Shown here in pieces: positions 6,096 through 6,116 of a stretch of 6,116 nt of DNA. The position numbers and the translations under genes were made by a program. The stretch is from Bacillota bacterium (GTDB taxonomy: Bacteria; Bacillota; Clostridia; Clostridiales; Clostridiaceae). The DNA lies in the NCBI GenBank assembly GCA_023435985.1, contig JAEZKY010000051.1, positions 1 to 6,116 on the forward strand, read 5' to 3'. A model generated the notes under the pieces. The model had not been told where the DNA came from, ran no database searches, and was given only the letters and a program-made list of their open reading frames with translations. The first letter of the stretch is position 1, and every line of letters begins with the position of its first letter.

Positions 6096-6116
6096 TATTG
6101 TTTTTGTGAATATGCC

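Noticed and set aside
1..6116. A new multi-gene defence, toxin or biosynthetic system
   Set aside because: The genes are on alternating strands, separated by terminators, and belong to common families apart from two small proteins; no shared operon or functional link is visible.

Overview
The window is AT-rich DNA from a low-GC Firmicute, most likely Clostridium sensu stricto. The basis is codon use dominated by A/T endings, strong GGAGG-type ribosome binding sites, and protein sequences that look clostridial. The species cannot be fixed from the sequence alone. I see no RNA genes, CRISPR array, insertion sequence or phage genes.

Layout. Positions 1-1940 (+) hold the end of a NitT/TauT-type (nitrate/sulfonate/taurine/thiamine-precursor-like) ABC importer operon: a substrate-binding protein cut by the left edge, a permease, and an ATPase. 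The genes overlap by 26 and 4 bases, so they are almost certainly cotranscribed and translationally coupled. Positions 1941-2140 are a short AT-rich gap with small inverted repeats. On the minus strand, 2141-2395 encodes a three-helix membrane protein of 84 residues resembling DUF3953; it has a TTG start behind a strong Shine-Dalgarno sequence and converges on the importer operon. Positions 2538-4244 (+) encode a complete half-size ABC exporter (membrane domain plus ATPase), apparently transcribed alone and ended by a hairpin terminator. On the minus strand, 4320-4733 encodes a hydrophilic, Ser/Asn-rich protein of 137 residues with no recognised family. Positions 4977-6005 (minus) encode a complete branched-chain amino acid aminotransferase (ilvE), followed by a 16-bp perfect hairpin that should end its transcript. 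The 111 bases upstream of ilvE contain an imperfect dyad that could be an operator.

How the genes relate. Only the first three genes form a clear functional unit, taking up a small organic or anionic solute. The exporter, the two small proteins and ilvE are separate transcription units on alternating strands. Nothing links them into one new system. The region looks like ordinary chromosome; the two small minus-strand proteins and the ilvE upstream dyad are the parts most worth a second look.
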